Shown: positions 53,073-61,451, numbered from the stretch's first letter. The stretch is DNA of 64,000 bases from Gemmatimonadota bacterium (GCA_026705925.1 JAPOZT010000025.1:16797-80796); one strand, 5' to 3'. Made by a program: numbers and translations. The notes: a model not told the origin generated them from the sequence alone.

Positions 53073-54312
53073 TGGCCGCCCCGTCGGGTGGCGCCGCAAA
53101 GTAAGCGTCCGGCGCGAAGTACCTGAACATGCCGAAACCCGCCTCCCGGTCCGGCTCCGACCAGACCAGGTCGGTCTCGCAGTAGGACACGGAACCATGC
53201 CCCGGCGGCGTCAGTTCGGGATGGGAGAAAAAATCGGTCCGCGGCCAGATACTTCGGTGGCGGAAGCATACACCCCGGAGCAGGCTGTTTCTTATGAAGT
53301 CCCGCATGTGGGAAAACGTCCGCTGGAATCTCGTCCCGCTGCCCCATTCGACATAGGGGGCCAGTCCTCCGTTCAGCCCCTGGATCTCGGGAATGGAGAG
53401 GGGCTTTCCACCGTGAAACAGGATCGCGTCGATGTTCGGGTCCACCATCACCCATTTCCGGTAATCGTCGAACCAGACTTCGGCCACGAAATGGCCTTCA
53501 TAGCTGTTCGGCGTACCCATCAGTGCCGAGCAGCGCGCCGGGATGCCCAGCGCCTGGCAGGCACTGACGAAGGCCACCGCATAGTGGACGCACATGGTGA
53601 TAGAACTTTCGCCGCTGTGACCGTGCCGGCTCACGCCCCATGCAAGTATGGTCTCCGCGTCCCACGGCGCGTAGGCCGTCCCGCGACGGGATCCCGAATG
53701 TTCCCAGCTTGCCGCAATCCACGCGGACAGCGCCCGCACCTGGGTCAGTCGATCGCTGCCGTTCACGATGCCGCGGGGTATCCGGTCACGCATCGTCTGT
53801 GCCCTGGGGTGGCCGGCGGATTCCCAGGCCATGTCCGGCGGCGGGTCGTCCCGGCCTTCCTCCAGCCGTATCCGCACACAGTAGTTTCCTTCGACCGCGT
53901 TCAGGTAACCCATGCGGTGCGAACGCCAGCTTTCGCCGCCGTCGTCGGTCAGCGAGCTGTTCGACGTAGCGCCACCCGCTTCCAGCGCGAGCGACCATCC
54001 CGTCATTGCGGCGTCATCGGTCCACAGCTCCACCGTGTTGTTCCCGTCGCGCAGGTGGCCGGGCTTGACGGTACGTTCGTACCATCTGTAATGGAGATCC
54101 TCTCCGGCCTCGATCGCTTCCTGGCAGATCCCGTTGACCGACCAGTGCAGCGGGTTGTCGCCGACCCGGTGGGGCCGGACCAGCAGGTACAGGATTGCGT
54201 CGGATCCGGTGGCCGGCAGATTCAGGATGACGCGGACACGTCTGAACCGTGTAAGTTCCTCGCACAGCGAAGCGATGACACGACCGGATTCGTTGTGGTA
54301 GAGTCTGCTCAT
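53065..54312 (-). CDS. Transglutaminase-like protease-fold protein
   Basis: A 415-residue cytoplasmic protein, with no signal peptide. The catalytic triad is visible: Cys241 in 'TMCVHYAVAFVSACQALG', His274 in 'YEGHFVAEVWF', and Asp291 in 'WVMVDPNID'. 'ACQALGIPARC' is the usual helix after the Cys. The first 150 residues form a beta-rich domain ('NTVELWTDDAAMTGWSLALE'). The family includes transglutaminases, peptide amidases and proteases; the reaction is unassigned. It is the first gene of the minus-strand operon and is divergent from the MDR dehydrogenase gene, sharing a 147-bp promoter region. Confidence 0.82.
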   Translation of the reverse strand: MSRLYHNESGRVIASLCEELTRFRRVRVILNLPATGSDAILYLLVRPHRVGDNPLHWSVNGICQEAIEAGEDLHYRWYERTVKPGHLRDGNNTVELWTDDAAMTGWSLALEAGGATSNSSLTDDGGESWRSHRMGYLNAVEGNYCVRIRLEEGRDDPPPDMAWESAGHPRAQTMRDRIPRGIVNGSDRLTQVRALSAWIAASWEHSGSRRGTAYAPWDAETILAWGVSRHGHSGESSITMCVHYAVAFVSACQALGIPARCSALMGTPNSYEGHFVAEVWFDDYRKWVMVDPNIDAILFHGGKPLSIPEIQGLNGGLAPYVEWGSGTRFQRTFSHMRDFIRNSLLRGVCFRHRSIWPRTDFFSHPELTPPGHGSVSYCETDLVWSEPDREAGFGMFRYFAPDAYFAAPPDGAANA

Positions 54313-54341
54313 TGACTTACCAAGTAACAGCCTGCAGTATG

Positions 54342-54370
54342 TTGCGTCAAGATCGGACGGACGTTATATT
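54342..54370 (+). promoter_or_regulatory. Candidate sigma70 promoter for the MDR gene
   Basis: TTGCGT (54342-54347) and TATATT (54365-54370) with a 17-bp spacer, about 90 bp before the ATG at 54460 in the divergent spacer. The -10 is good, the -35 weak. Confidence 0.4.
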
Positions 54371-54459
54371 GCGGCTTGGAATATGCATGGCCGGCTCGAT
54401 GCCGTTCTTCCGCCTGAATAGAGATCGTGGCCACAGGAATTTCCTTCAGGAATCCCCCT

Positions 54460-55479
54460 ATGAAGCGGGCAGTGATACTCGGTCGAAACCAGGGCGGTGT
54501 CGTGGAAGCCGACGTTCCGAAACCACGGGAAAACTGGGTACTGATCAAGATCCACGCGGCTCCGCTCTGCAACGAGTTCAAGGGATTCGCGGCGGGCCGC
54601 GAGGAAGACTACCTGGGCCACGAGGCGTCCGGCGAGGTGGTCGAGGTCGCGCAGCCCTGCCGGGTCGATGTGGGAGACCGGGTAGCGGTCATGCCCGGGT
54701 ATCCCTGCGGCGGTTGCGCCCTGTGCCGGTCCGGGGACTACATCCACTGCGAAAACAACGTGGACTTCGAGGCTTTCACCGGTTCGGCCGAAGGCAGTGC
54801 GACTGTCGCGCAGTACATGCTCAAGCCGGACTGGTTGTTGACGCCTATTCCCGATGACATGTCCTACGAGCACGGGGCCATGGCCTGCTGCGGACTGGGA
54901 CCGACCTACGGCGCCTTCGACCGCCTACAGGTCCGGGGCGGCGATACCGTACTGATCACCGGCATGGGGCCGGTGGGCCTGGGTGGAGTGATCGGCGCGT
55001 CTCATCTCGGCGCCGAGGTCATCGCCGTGGAATCCCATCCCTACCGCAAAGCGAAGGCCATGGAGCTGGGCGCTGCGCACGTCATCGATTCCGGAGACGA
55101 GGACGCGCTGGAACGGATACGCGACCTGACCGGCGGACTCGGCGTGGACCGGGCCGTGGACTGCTCGGGGTCGCCGTCGGCCCACAGGCTCTGCATCGAC
55201 GGGCTCCGCCGGAGGGGAAGCCTCGCCTTCGTCGGCGAGAGCGGGGCGGACACGCGACTGGTCGTAAGTCCCGACATGTTGCGCAAGGGCATCGATCTGA
55301 AGGGATCCTGGCACTACAACATGAAGGGCGCCCTCGACATCATGGGCGTCATCGCGAAAAACCAGGAGAAGCTGGACCGCTTTATCACCCATCTGTATCC
55401 CATAGATGAGATCCAGAAGGCATGGGAGAAGCAGGTGTCCGGAGAGTGCGCGAAAGTCGTCATCCAGCCCTGGACCTGA
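54460..55479 (+). CDS. MDR-superfamily zinc alcohol/sugar dehydrogenase
   Basis: A 339-residue zinc-dependent dehydrogenase. Catalytic metal ligands are Cys37 ('APLCNEF') and His54-Glu55 ('LGHEASGEV'). The structural zinc set is complete: Cys83, Cys86, Cys89 and Cys97 in 'PCGGCALCRSGDYIHC'. The Rossmann domain has 'VLITGMGPVGLGGVIGA'. This is a sorbitol/threonine-dehydrogenase-like enzyme; substrate unknown. The ATG at 54460 has AGGA 8 bp upstream. The next gene, Gfo/Idh, follows after 55 bp on the same strand, so both probably act on the same sugar or cyclitol. Confidence 0.9.
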   Translation: MKRAVILGRNQGGVVEADVPKPRENWVLIKIHAAPLCNEFKGFAAGREEDYLGHEASGEVVEVAQPCRVDVGDRVAVMPGYPCGGCALCRSGDYIHCENNVDFEAFTGSAEGSATVAQYMLKPDWLLTPIPDDMSYEHGAMACCGLGPTYGAFDRLQVRGGDTVLITGMGPVGLGGVIGASHLGAEVIAVESHPYRKAKAMELGAAHVIDSGDEDALERIRDLTGGLGVDRAVDCSGSPSAHRLCIDGLRRRGSLAFVGESGADTRLVVSPDMLRKGIDLKGSWHYNMKGALDIMGVIAKNQEKLDRFITHLYPIDEIQKAWEKQVSGECAKVVIQPWT

Positions 55480-55534
55480 TGGCCGGGCTGGATCCGCGGC
55501 GGGTGCGTATCGACGAACGGGCGAGGAATACTTC

Positions 55535-56560
55535 ATGACTAAATGCGCGATCGTCGGCGTCGGCGGCGGACGGGCCCGTGGACTGGCCGAAGCCTACGAA
55601 CATGTAACCCGGGGACGGCTGGCCGCCGTTTCGACCCGCCGGCGGGACAAGCTTGAAGAATTTGCAGCCGCCTTCGGCGTGTCCGCGACGTACACCGACT
55701 ACCGCGAGATGTTCGAACGGGAGAAACCGGACCTGGTCCACGTGAATACGCCGCCTTCGGCACGCCTGGAGATCTTCGAAGCGGCGGAGTCGGCGGGTGT
55801 TCCGGCCGTGCTAGTCGAGAAGCCCCTGGCCATACAGGGAGAAGATTATCTGGCCATGCAGGCCTTTGTGCGGTCTGCCCGGGTCAAGATCGTCGTCAAC
55901 CACCAGTTGCACTTCCATCCGCGTCGTAGCCGGCTGCAACAGCAGGTGCGCGATGGCGCGATCGGGAACCTGCGTTTCATCGAGGCCAGCGCGGGCATGA
56001 ACCCGGCCTACCAGGGGACGCACGCGTTGCAGGCCATCAGCGCTTTCAATCCCGGTACGGCGCCGGTCTCCGTCTTCGGGCAGGTCTCGGGCGCGGACGG
56101 ACTGGCTGAAACCCCCAGGCATCACTACGCACCGGACGAGTGCACCGGGATCATCGACTACGACAACGGCGTGAGCGCCCTGCTGCGCTGCGGCGCCGTC
56201 GCTCCCCGTGTCATCCCGGGCGGTTCCGATAACGTCCACAAGCGGATCGCCGTGTACGGGGAACGGGGCTTCGTGCACTGGAACATGCACGGCTGGGAGT
56301 CCAGGATCGACGGTGTCTGCGAGCGCGGAGAACATGTCTATGCCGAGGAAGACATCCTGGGCCAAGCGGCGATGACCGAGGCCATGATCGATTGGCTTGA
56401 AGACGACACGGCCGTTCACCCGCTGAACATCGATGCGGCACTGAGTGACTTCAGCGTGATACTGGGGATTTACGAAAGCGCGCTGAACCGGGCGGTCGTT
56501 TCGCTGCCCTTTACGCCGTCGCCGGACCTGGTGGGGAGATTGCGCGCCACACTGGGCTAG
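55535..56560 (+). CDS. Gfo/Idh/MocA-family oxidoreductase
   Basis: A 341-residue dehydrogenase. 'TKCAIVGVGGGRARGLAEAY' and 'VSTRRRDKLEEFAAAFG' form the nucleotide-binding start; 'AVLVEKPLAIQGEDYLAM' contains the catalytic Lys. 'FNPGTAPVSVFGQVSGADG' and 'TGIIDYDNGVSALLRCGA' are the substrate half. GAGGA lies about 8 bp before the ATG at 55535. The last four bases, CTAG, also contain the stop codon of the convergent LarA-like gene (56557-56560). Confidence 0.9.
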   Translation: MTKCAIVGVGGGRARGLAEAYEHVTRGRLAAVSTRRRDKLEEFAAAFGVSATYTDYREMFEREKPDLVHVNTPPSARLEIFEAAESAGVPAVLVEKPLAIQGEDYLAMQAFVRSARVKIVVNHQLHFHPRRSRLQQQVRDGAIGNLRFIEASAGMNPAYQGTHALQAISAFNPGTAPVSVFGQVSGADGLAETPRHHYAPDECTGIIDYDNGVSALLRCGAVAPRVIPGGSDNVHKRIAVYGERGFVHWNMHGWESRIDGVCERGEHVYAEEDILGQAAMTEAMIDWLEDDTAVHPLNIDAALSDFSVILGIYESALNRAVVSLPFTPSPDLVGRLRATLG

Positions 56561-58119
56561 CCGGCCGATCCGTCGTTCACCTGCATGTACATGAAGGGCG
56601 GGATGGTCAGGGCCACCACGTCGTTTCCGCCGGTGACTTCACGGGCTTGTCCCAGGGCGTGTTCCAGGTCGGGCGCCCAGGAGACCCCCAGCCTCTTGGC
56701 CGCGAAATCGGTCTTCGGGCCGGCCAGGATCACCCGGGAAAGGTATTTCAGCGGATAGGTCGCCCAGTACCAGACGGTAAAGGGGTGGAAACCGTGGTGG
56801 GCGAAGCGGTTACGGTAGCAGTCGACCAGGTGCGGGTCCCGGGCGAACTGCTCCTGGAACCCCGACTGCATCTCGAAGGGGTCCTGGGTCTCGGGCAGCA
56901 CCTCGTTCCAGAACTTCTCGTAGGCGACGTGATACTCGGGATGGAAGAACTCGAAGACCGGGTTCAGGATGATGACCACGCCGCCCGGCTTGACGAAGGG
57001 CTTGTTGTAGAACCAGTTGAAGACGTAACCGAGTACGTCACTCAGCACCAGCACCGGGTTGATCCGCGTGCCGACGGAATAGGGACTCAGATCGGGCAGG
57101 CCGAAGACCAGCGTATCGTGCTGATGGTCGGTGGTCACCAGCAGCTGGTCCTTCAGCGTTTGAAGGGTCGGCTCGTGCACGGCGTCTATGGAACCCGCGT
57201 TGATTTCAACGGGCAGGTAAGCGCTCTGGATGCCCTTGAAAACCCGGAAGCGCACCGATTCGGGTAGCATGCTCATGGACGCGGGCGTCGTGGCCTTCAG
57301 GACCTTCTCGAACAGGTTGCAACGCTCCGACGGTTTGCTTAAGTAGCGCATCATGGGGGGATAGGACGCGTTGTTCATGGCCGCCTCGAGGACCATGATG
57401 CGGGTGTGCTTCAGGATGACGCGGCTGATGCGCTCGATGGATCCGTGCATGTCTGAACCGTCGGGCTGCATGACGTGGGGCTTCTCCGCGGTCATCTGAG
57501 GCGCGTGGTGCGGCGCAATGCTGTTGTAGGTGCCCAGGCCGACGGCCACGGACTTGTGTCCGCCGTTCAGGGGGATCTGGATGGAGTCCACATAGATCAC
57601 CAGGTCGCTCTCGATGACCTTGCGGCTGGTCTCCACCGGTTCGCCGTGGTCGGTGGTACCCAGCACGACGATATCGTCCGGGTCCTCGGCGTCGAAATTG
57701 ACCAGTTGGCTGGGGTGGAAGGCTTTCATGATCCTCTTGCCCAGCATGGCGGCCATTTCGTGGGTTCTCATCTTTCTGTGCAGAGCGACCGCGCACATGA
57801 GCTCGATATTCTCCTGCTTTACCCCGTAACTGTAAAGCATGTCCAGCAGCGTCTCGATAGCGAGCTGGCGGATGTCGGGGGGCGCGGTAGCCGGAAAGGG
57901 CTGGCAATTGTCGTCGAAGGCGATCAGGATCCGGCTGTTTGCGTCGACGAGTTCTTCGAGTGGCGGCATGTCCAGGGGGGATTCGAAGGCCGCCTTGACC
58001 CGGTCCGGAATGTCTTTGTTCGGAATGCCCGGCAGCGGCGGCGGCGGAAAGAAAACCGTCCCCTCGTCAGGCAGTTCGGCGTGTATGATGTTGTTTCCGG
58101 AATAGGTAAGGTATTTCAT
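56557..58119 (-). CDS. LarA/DUF2088-family protein (lactate-racemase-like) with C-terminal extension
   Basis: A 520-residue protein. Residues ~60-210 match the LarA N-terminal domain: 'SRILIAFDDNCQPFP', 'IRQLAIETLLDML', His114 in 'VALHRK', 'GTTDHGEPVETSRKV', and 'GGHKSVAVGLGTY' (His188, Lys189) with His204. LarA racemises lactate using a pincer-nickel cofactor; related proteins act on malate, phenyllactate or glucose-type 2-hydroxyacids. The C-terminal ~200 residues, with aromatic motifs such as 'FFHPEYHVAYEKFWNEVL' and 'HHGFHPFTVWYWATYPL', are not familiar to me. A strong promoter lies upstream. The substrate is unknown. Confidence 0.75.
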   Translation of the reverse strand: MKYLTYSGNNIIHAELPDEGTVFFPPPPLPGIPNKDIPDRVKAAFESPLDMPPLEELVDANSRILIAFDDNCQPFPATAPPDIRQLAIETLLDMLYSYGVKQENIELMCAVALHRKMRTHEMAAMLGKRIMKAFHPSQLVNFDAEDPDDIVVLGTTDHGEPVETSRKVIESDLVIYVDSIQIPLNGGHKSVAVGLGTYNSIAPHHAPQMTAEKPHVMQPDGSDMHGSIERISRVILKHTRIMVLEAAMNNASYPPMMRYLSKPSERCNLFEKVLKATTPASMSMLPESVRFRVFKGIQSAYLPVEINAGSIDAVHEPTLQTLKDQLLVTTDHQHDTLVFGLPDLSPYSVGTRINPVLVLSDVLGYVFNWFYNKPFVKPGGVVIILNPVFEFFHPEYHVAYEKFWNEVLPETQDPFEMQSGFQEQFARDPHLVDCYRNRFAHHGFHPFTVWYWATYPLKYLSRVILAGPKTDFAAKRLGVSWAPDLEHALGQAREVTGGNDVVALTIPPFMYMQVNDGSAG

Positions 58120-58245
58120 CGCGCACTCCGCGTATCGGGAACATCCTGTATCCGCTGGGGATCAGGAAGGAAAGTCCTGCGGCCGTCTGCCCGGGCTGAT
58201 AGCAGTTTGGTCTACGGTCGAGTTCAATTATAGCCGGGTTCATTC

Positions 58246-58274
58246 ATTATAGACGCGGATATTCGTGGTATCAA
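58246..58274 (-). promoter_or_regulatory. Strong candidate sigma70 promoter of the LarA-like gene
   Basis: On the minus strand TTGATA (58274-58269), a 17-bp spacer and a perfect TATAAT (58251-58246). A second TATAAT lies 19 bp further down (58232-58227). The transcript would have a leader of about 120 nt before the ATG at 58119. Confidence 0.65.
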
Positions 58275-58286
58275 CCGATTAATCGC

Positions 58287-58330
58287 GCGTTCGATTCGAA
58301 CGCATTCGCCGGGACCTGACCGGTACCGGT
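58287..58330. promoter_or_regulatory. Two palindromes upstream of the RraA-like gene
   Basis: GCGTTCGATTCGAACGC (58287-58303) is a perfect palindrome with 8-bp arms around one base, and ACCGGTACCGGT (58319-58330) is a perfect 12-bp palindrome. Both lie in the 246-bp divergent region between the LarA-like and RraA-like genes, just upstream of the former's -35. They look like regulator sites; which protein would bind is unknown. Confidence 0.45.
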
Positions 58331-58365
58331 TATCGGCCCCCATCCTCAACACCCGGGAGTACGAA

Positions 58366-59199
58366 ATGACGATATTCGACCGCAGCCTGTCCCGAAGGGG
58401 ATTCATGAAAACCGGAATGGCCGCGACAGCCGCGGGAAGCCTCGCCGGTATGCGCAGCGCCCACGCCGAACAGGCCGCCCACGCCGAACAGGCCGCCCAC
58501 GCCGCCCAGGACGCCCAGGCTGACCAGGAGAACGGCGACCCGGTCAGCGACGAGAACCCCTACCTGATCCTCCGGAGTACGCCCACGCCCCTCATCATGG
58601 ACGCACTGACCCGGCTCGGCTACGACCGCACCCGCCTGGCCATGTCCCGCGCCGTGCGTCCGATGTTCCCGACCAGGGGTACCATCGCCGGTCCGGCGGT
58701 AACGACGAAATACGAAGAAAGCGACATACCGACTACGAGAGACGATATCCGGGCCCATGTATTCCGGCCGGTCGATGAGGCCGGACCCGGGTCGATCTGG
58801 GTCACGGCAAGCGGCACCACGGAAATCCTCAGCATGTTCGGCGACGTGATCGTGCTCTCCTGCAGGGAGCATGGCCTGTCCGGGTTGGTAACCGACGGTG
58901 GCTGCCGGGACATCGAGGGGATGGAAGAAGTCGGATTGCCCGTCTACGCGGCGGGTACCTGCCTCTACGGCCCGGGTTCGGTCATCCGCCCCGTGGCCTC
59001 CAACGTGCCCGTGACCTGCGGCGGTATCGAAATCTCCCCCGGCGACGTGGTCGCCGCCGACGTGAACGGCGTAATGGCCTTCCCGGCCGAAGTGTTGACG
59101 GAAGTGATCCAGAAGATAAGCGAGCTAGAAGAGAAGGAGACCCGTTCGCGCCGGGCCATCGAAGAAGGTCTGCCGCTTGAGACGGCATACGAGTTCTAG
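58366..59199 (+). CDS. RraA/HMG-aldolase-family protein with Tat-type signal
   Basis: A 277-residue protein. The first 34 residues are a twin-arginine signal ('SLSRRGFMKTGMAATAAG') with a cleavage-like 'SAHA'. A repeated Ala/Glu/His tract follows (HAEQAA, HAEQAA, HAAQDA). The rest is the RraA fold: 'PTPLIMDALTRLGYDR', 'RGTIAGPAVT', the active-site 'GLVTDGGCRDI', and 'PGDVVAADVNGVMAFP'. RraA-like enzymes are 4-hydroxy-4-methyl-2-oxoglutarate/oxaloacetate aldolases or RNase E regulators, normally cytoplasmic, so export is unusual. The start codon follows GGGAG. It lies next to the LarA-like gene but on the other strand. Confidence 0.82.
   Translation: MTIFDRSLSRRGFMKTGMAATAAGSLAGMRSAHAEQAAHAEQAAHAAQDAQADQENGDPVSDENPYLILRSTPTPLIMDALTRLGYDRTRLAMSRAVRPMFPTRGTIAGPAVTTKYEESDIPTTRDDIRAHVFRPVDEAGPGSIWVTASGTTEILSMFGDVIVLSCREHGLSGLVTDGGCRDIEGMEEVGLPVYAAGTCLYGPGSVIRPVASNVPVTCGGIEISPGDVVAADVNGVMAFPAEVLTEVIQKISELEEKETRSRRAIEEGLPLETAYEF
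58462..58515 (+). repeat. Three tandem 18-bp in-frame repeats
   Basis: Two identical 18-bp units (58462-58479, 58480-58497) and a variant third copy (58498-58515) encode HAEQAA-HAEQAA-HAAQDA just after the Tat signal of the RraA-like protein. Confidence 0.85.
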
Positions 59200-59369
59200 G
59201 TCGTGGCTCAGCAACGCCCCGCCGGTCACATCCCAGTGGACTTCCAGAGCTGGTCCGGGTTATATTGCTCGTTGATATGCGGCTCGATCATGCAGATCGA
59301 TGCGATAAATTCTGCGGGTATACAGGGATCGTCCGCGGGGAACTTCCACCTAAGCAAACGGACTTGAGG

Positions 59370-59897
59370 ATGTCTCTAAGGATCGGCTGCATTCTGTGCG
59401 TTTTCGTCGTTGCCGCCGTTACGGGTTCAGTCCGTGCCCAGGGGGCGGAAATCGCCTTCCACGGCGGTCAGGCCGTCGAGGAATACGAGCGGGGCGGGGG
59501 CGGCAGCCTGGTCGTCAACCTGCCGACGGGCATCAGGACCGTTCACGTCGGGGCGCGTGCGACCTATCATGTGGCGAAAACGGACGACGAGGGCGAGAAA
59601 TCCCTGCTGTTGTACGGGGTGGACGCGGGCGTAACGCTGGTATCGTCTCCTATTCTGGTGCGCGCGATGATCGGGGTGGGAAGGGCGCAGGACTCGGAGC
59701 AGACGGTGACCCGGAACGGCGATACCCGGACGGCTACCACCACGACGACGAACACCTACTACGCGCAACCGGGCGTGTTGATCGGGGCGTCCCTCGGACC
59801 CTTGTCCGTGGGGATCGAGGGCAGATACATCAGCCTTGAGAAAGGCGTGAGCACGGCGGCAGTATACGCCTTGGTCGGTTTCAAGGTAGGCCGGTGA
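59370..59897 (+). CDS. Predicted periplasmic/outer-membrane beta-barrel protein
   Basis: A 175-residue protein with a signal peptide ('LRIGCILCVFVVAAVTGSVRAQG') and alternating strands: 'GSLVVNLPTGIRTVHVGARATY', 'KSLLLYGVDAGVTLVSSPILV', 'PGVLIGASLGPLSVGIEGRYI', ending 'VYALVGFKVGR'. This suggests a small barrel, though I cannot name the family. A Thr-rich stretch ('TATTTTTNTYY') lies in the middle. The ATG at 59370 gives a proper signal; the frame extends upstream without one. The start overlaps no strong ribosome site (GAGG touches the ATG). The NTF2-like gene follows directly. Confidence 0.6.
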   Translation: MSLRIGCILCVFVVAAVTGSVRAQGAEIAFHGGQAVEEYERGGGGSLVVNLPTGIRTVHVGARATYHVAKTDDEGEKSLLLYGVDAGVTLVSSPILVRAMIGVGRAQDSEQTVTRNGDTRTATTTTTNTYYAQPGVLIGASLGPLSVGIEGRYISLEKGVSTAAVYALVGFKVGR

Positions 59898-59911
59898 TAC
59901 CGGGGTTATCC

Positions 59912-60328
59912 ATGACGATACAAGAAGCGTGCAGAAACGAAATCGACGCGTTGCACCGGTGTTTCGAAGATTGGTTCAACGGTAGCGTCCCCAGGACCGA
60001 GGAAGCTTTCGGCCGAATCGATGCCGCCCTCGGCGAGGCCTTCGTGATCGTCATGCCGCAGGGCAGCAAAGTGGAACGTGCGCCGCTGCTGAAAGGCCTC
60101 TATGACGCCCACGCCGGTCGGTCGGGCATCCGTATCTGGATCGAAAACGTACGGGTGCTGGAGGAAGACCGGGCACTCGTCGTCGCGGAATACGAGGAGT
60201 GGCAGACGGAGGGAGGGAAGACGACTTCGAGGCACAGCACCGCGGTCTTCCGCCGCAATGATCAGAAGCCGAACGGCCTGGAGTGGCTTCGCGTGCACGA
60301 AACCTGGTTTGACCGCCCGCCTGCCTGA
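59912..60328 (+). CDS. NTF2-like (DUF4440/SnoaL-type) protein
   Basis: A 138-residue single-domain protein with the cone-shaped NTF2-like pattern: N-terminal helix 'CRNEIDALHRCFEDWFNG', 'HAGRSGIRIWIENVRVL', 'ALVVAEYEEWQTEGGKTT', 'RHSTAVFRR' and 'WLRVHETWFD'. Such proteins act as small enzymes, binding proteins or subunits; no catalytic site is assigned. An alternative GTG at 59894 forms a GTGA overlap with the previous stop, which would couple translation. It ends 70 bp before the convergent Ldh2-type gene. Confidence 0.7.
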   Translation: MTIQEACRNEIDALHRCFEDWFNGSVPRTEEAFGRIDAALGEAFVIVMPQGSKVERAPLLKGLYDAHAGRSGIRIWIENVRVLEEDRALVVAEYEEWQTEGGKTTSRHSTAVFRRNDQKPNGLEWLRVHETWFDRPPA

Positions 60329-60398
60329 TTGCGCCTGCGAGTCCGCCTCCGGACAGCACCCTTGCGCGAATTCGATCCAGCATCTTTGTAAATCCGTT

Positions 60399-61406
60399 TT
60401 AGAATCGCGTGGATTCGTACGCACTGTAGGGTGGCTCCACGTCGAATTCGCGCGCGATGTATTCCAGTTTCCCGCGGTGCTCGTCGCTCAGCGGGACGCC
60501 CTTCGCCTCGTTCTCCCTTTCCCATCGCCACTCCATGCCGCCGGGCAGCTCCGCGTGGGGCATGCCCGGGAACGGCCTCATTTTACGCGCCTGCGAAACG
60601 AAGTCGTCCAAGGTCTGCTCGAACTCGTCCAGATCCATGAAATGATCGACCTTCATAGCGAGCAGGAAGGCGCCCTGGTTGGATTCCCATTTTGTACGGG
60701 GCGGTTGGAATTCGGGTTTCCAGATGCCGGCCAGGATGCCGCCGAGCGCCTGCAGAGCGACCGCGAGACCCAGGCTCTTGGCGAACAGGGCAAAGTGTTC
60801 CTGGAAGAGTTCGTCCTTGTATCCCATGAATACTGCGGCCATGTCGAGCACCAGGGGGGGCTGGTTCTGCGTGGGGAAGGCTAGGCTCATGGGCGATCCG
60901 CCGCTTGCGGACATGATCACGTTTTCGGGGTCGAGGGCGACGCGGTGGGTGGACAGCGCCCAGCCCACGCACCCGTGCTCGAGGGCCATGCGCGAGTAGT
61001 TTCCGGCCGCGCCGAAGTGGTAGTGGTTCCGCGTGACCGCCGCGCCGAGTCCATGGGCCAGCGCTTTTTCTATGGCGGTCTCCATGCCCCGGTGGGACGG
61101 GCCGTACCCCATGCCACCGTCCCCGTCAAGTACCAGTACGGTCTCCGATTCTCGTACCGTCGTCACTTCGGGACGCGGGTTCACCTCGCCGTCGCGAAGC
61201 TTCGGCAGGTACCCGAGCGCCTGCTGCGTGCCGTGACTGTACACGCAGCGCTTGTCGGCCGTGGCGAGGATCCTGCCCATCAGTCCCGCTTCATCGACGC
61301 CCATGCCGGCCGAAACGAAAAGCTCCGCGGTGAATGCCGCATGGGTTTCGTACGGAACCCTGATGCCATGGACCGGCGGGGTATTGCGCATAGGAATGGT
61401 GGTCAT
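60399..61406 (-). CDS. Ldh2-family malate/lactate/ureidoglycolate dehydrogenase
   Basis: A 335-residue NAD(P)-dependent oxidoreductase of the Ldh_2 family, distinct from classical LDH. 'VYSHGTQQALGYLPKLRDGEVNP', 'VLVLDGDGGMGYGPSHRGME', 'VTRNHYHFGAAGNYSRMALEHG' (with the substrate His) and 'PPLVLDMAAVFMGYKDE' fit the family. Members oxidise malate, lactate, ureidoglycolate or sulfolactate. The ATG at 61406 is placed in front of 'TTIPMRNTPPVHG'; an ATG three codons upstream is possible. It shares the minus strand with the M14 peptidase, 45 bp upstream, and may be co-transcribed. Confidence 0.85.
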   Translation of the reverse strand: MTTIPMRNTPPVHGIRVPYETHAAFTAELFVSAGMGVDEAGLMGRILATADKRCVYSHGTQQALGYLPKLRDGEVNPRPEVTTVRESETVLVLDGDGGMGYGPSHRGMETAIEKALAHGLGAAVTRNHYHFGAAGNYSRMALEHGCVGWALSTHRVALDPENVIMSASGGSPMSLAFPTQNQPPLVLDMAAVFMGYKDELFQEHFALFAKSLGLAVALQALGGILAGIWKPEFQPPRTKWESNQGAFLLAMKVDHFMDLDEFEQTLDDFVSQARKMRPFPGMPHAELPGGMEWRWERENEAKGVPLSDEHRGKLEYIAREFDVEPPYSAYESTRF

Positions 61407-61451
61407 GCTTCGCATCGCCTTTCTGTTGCAGCAGTGGTCGTCCCTGTCGTG

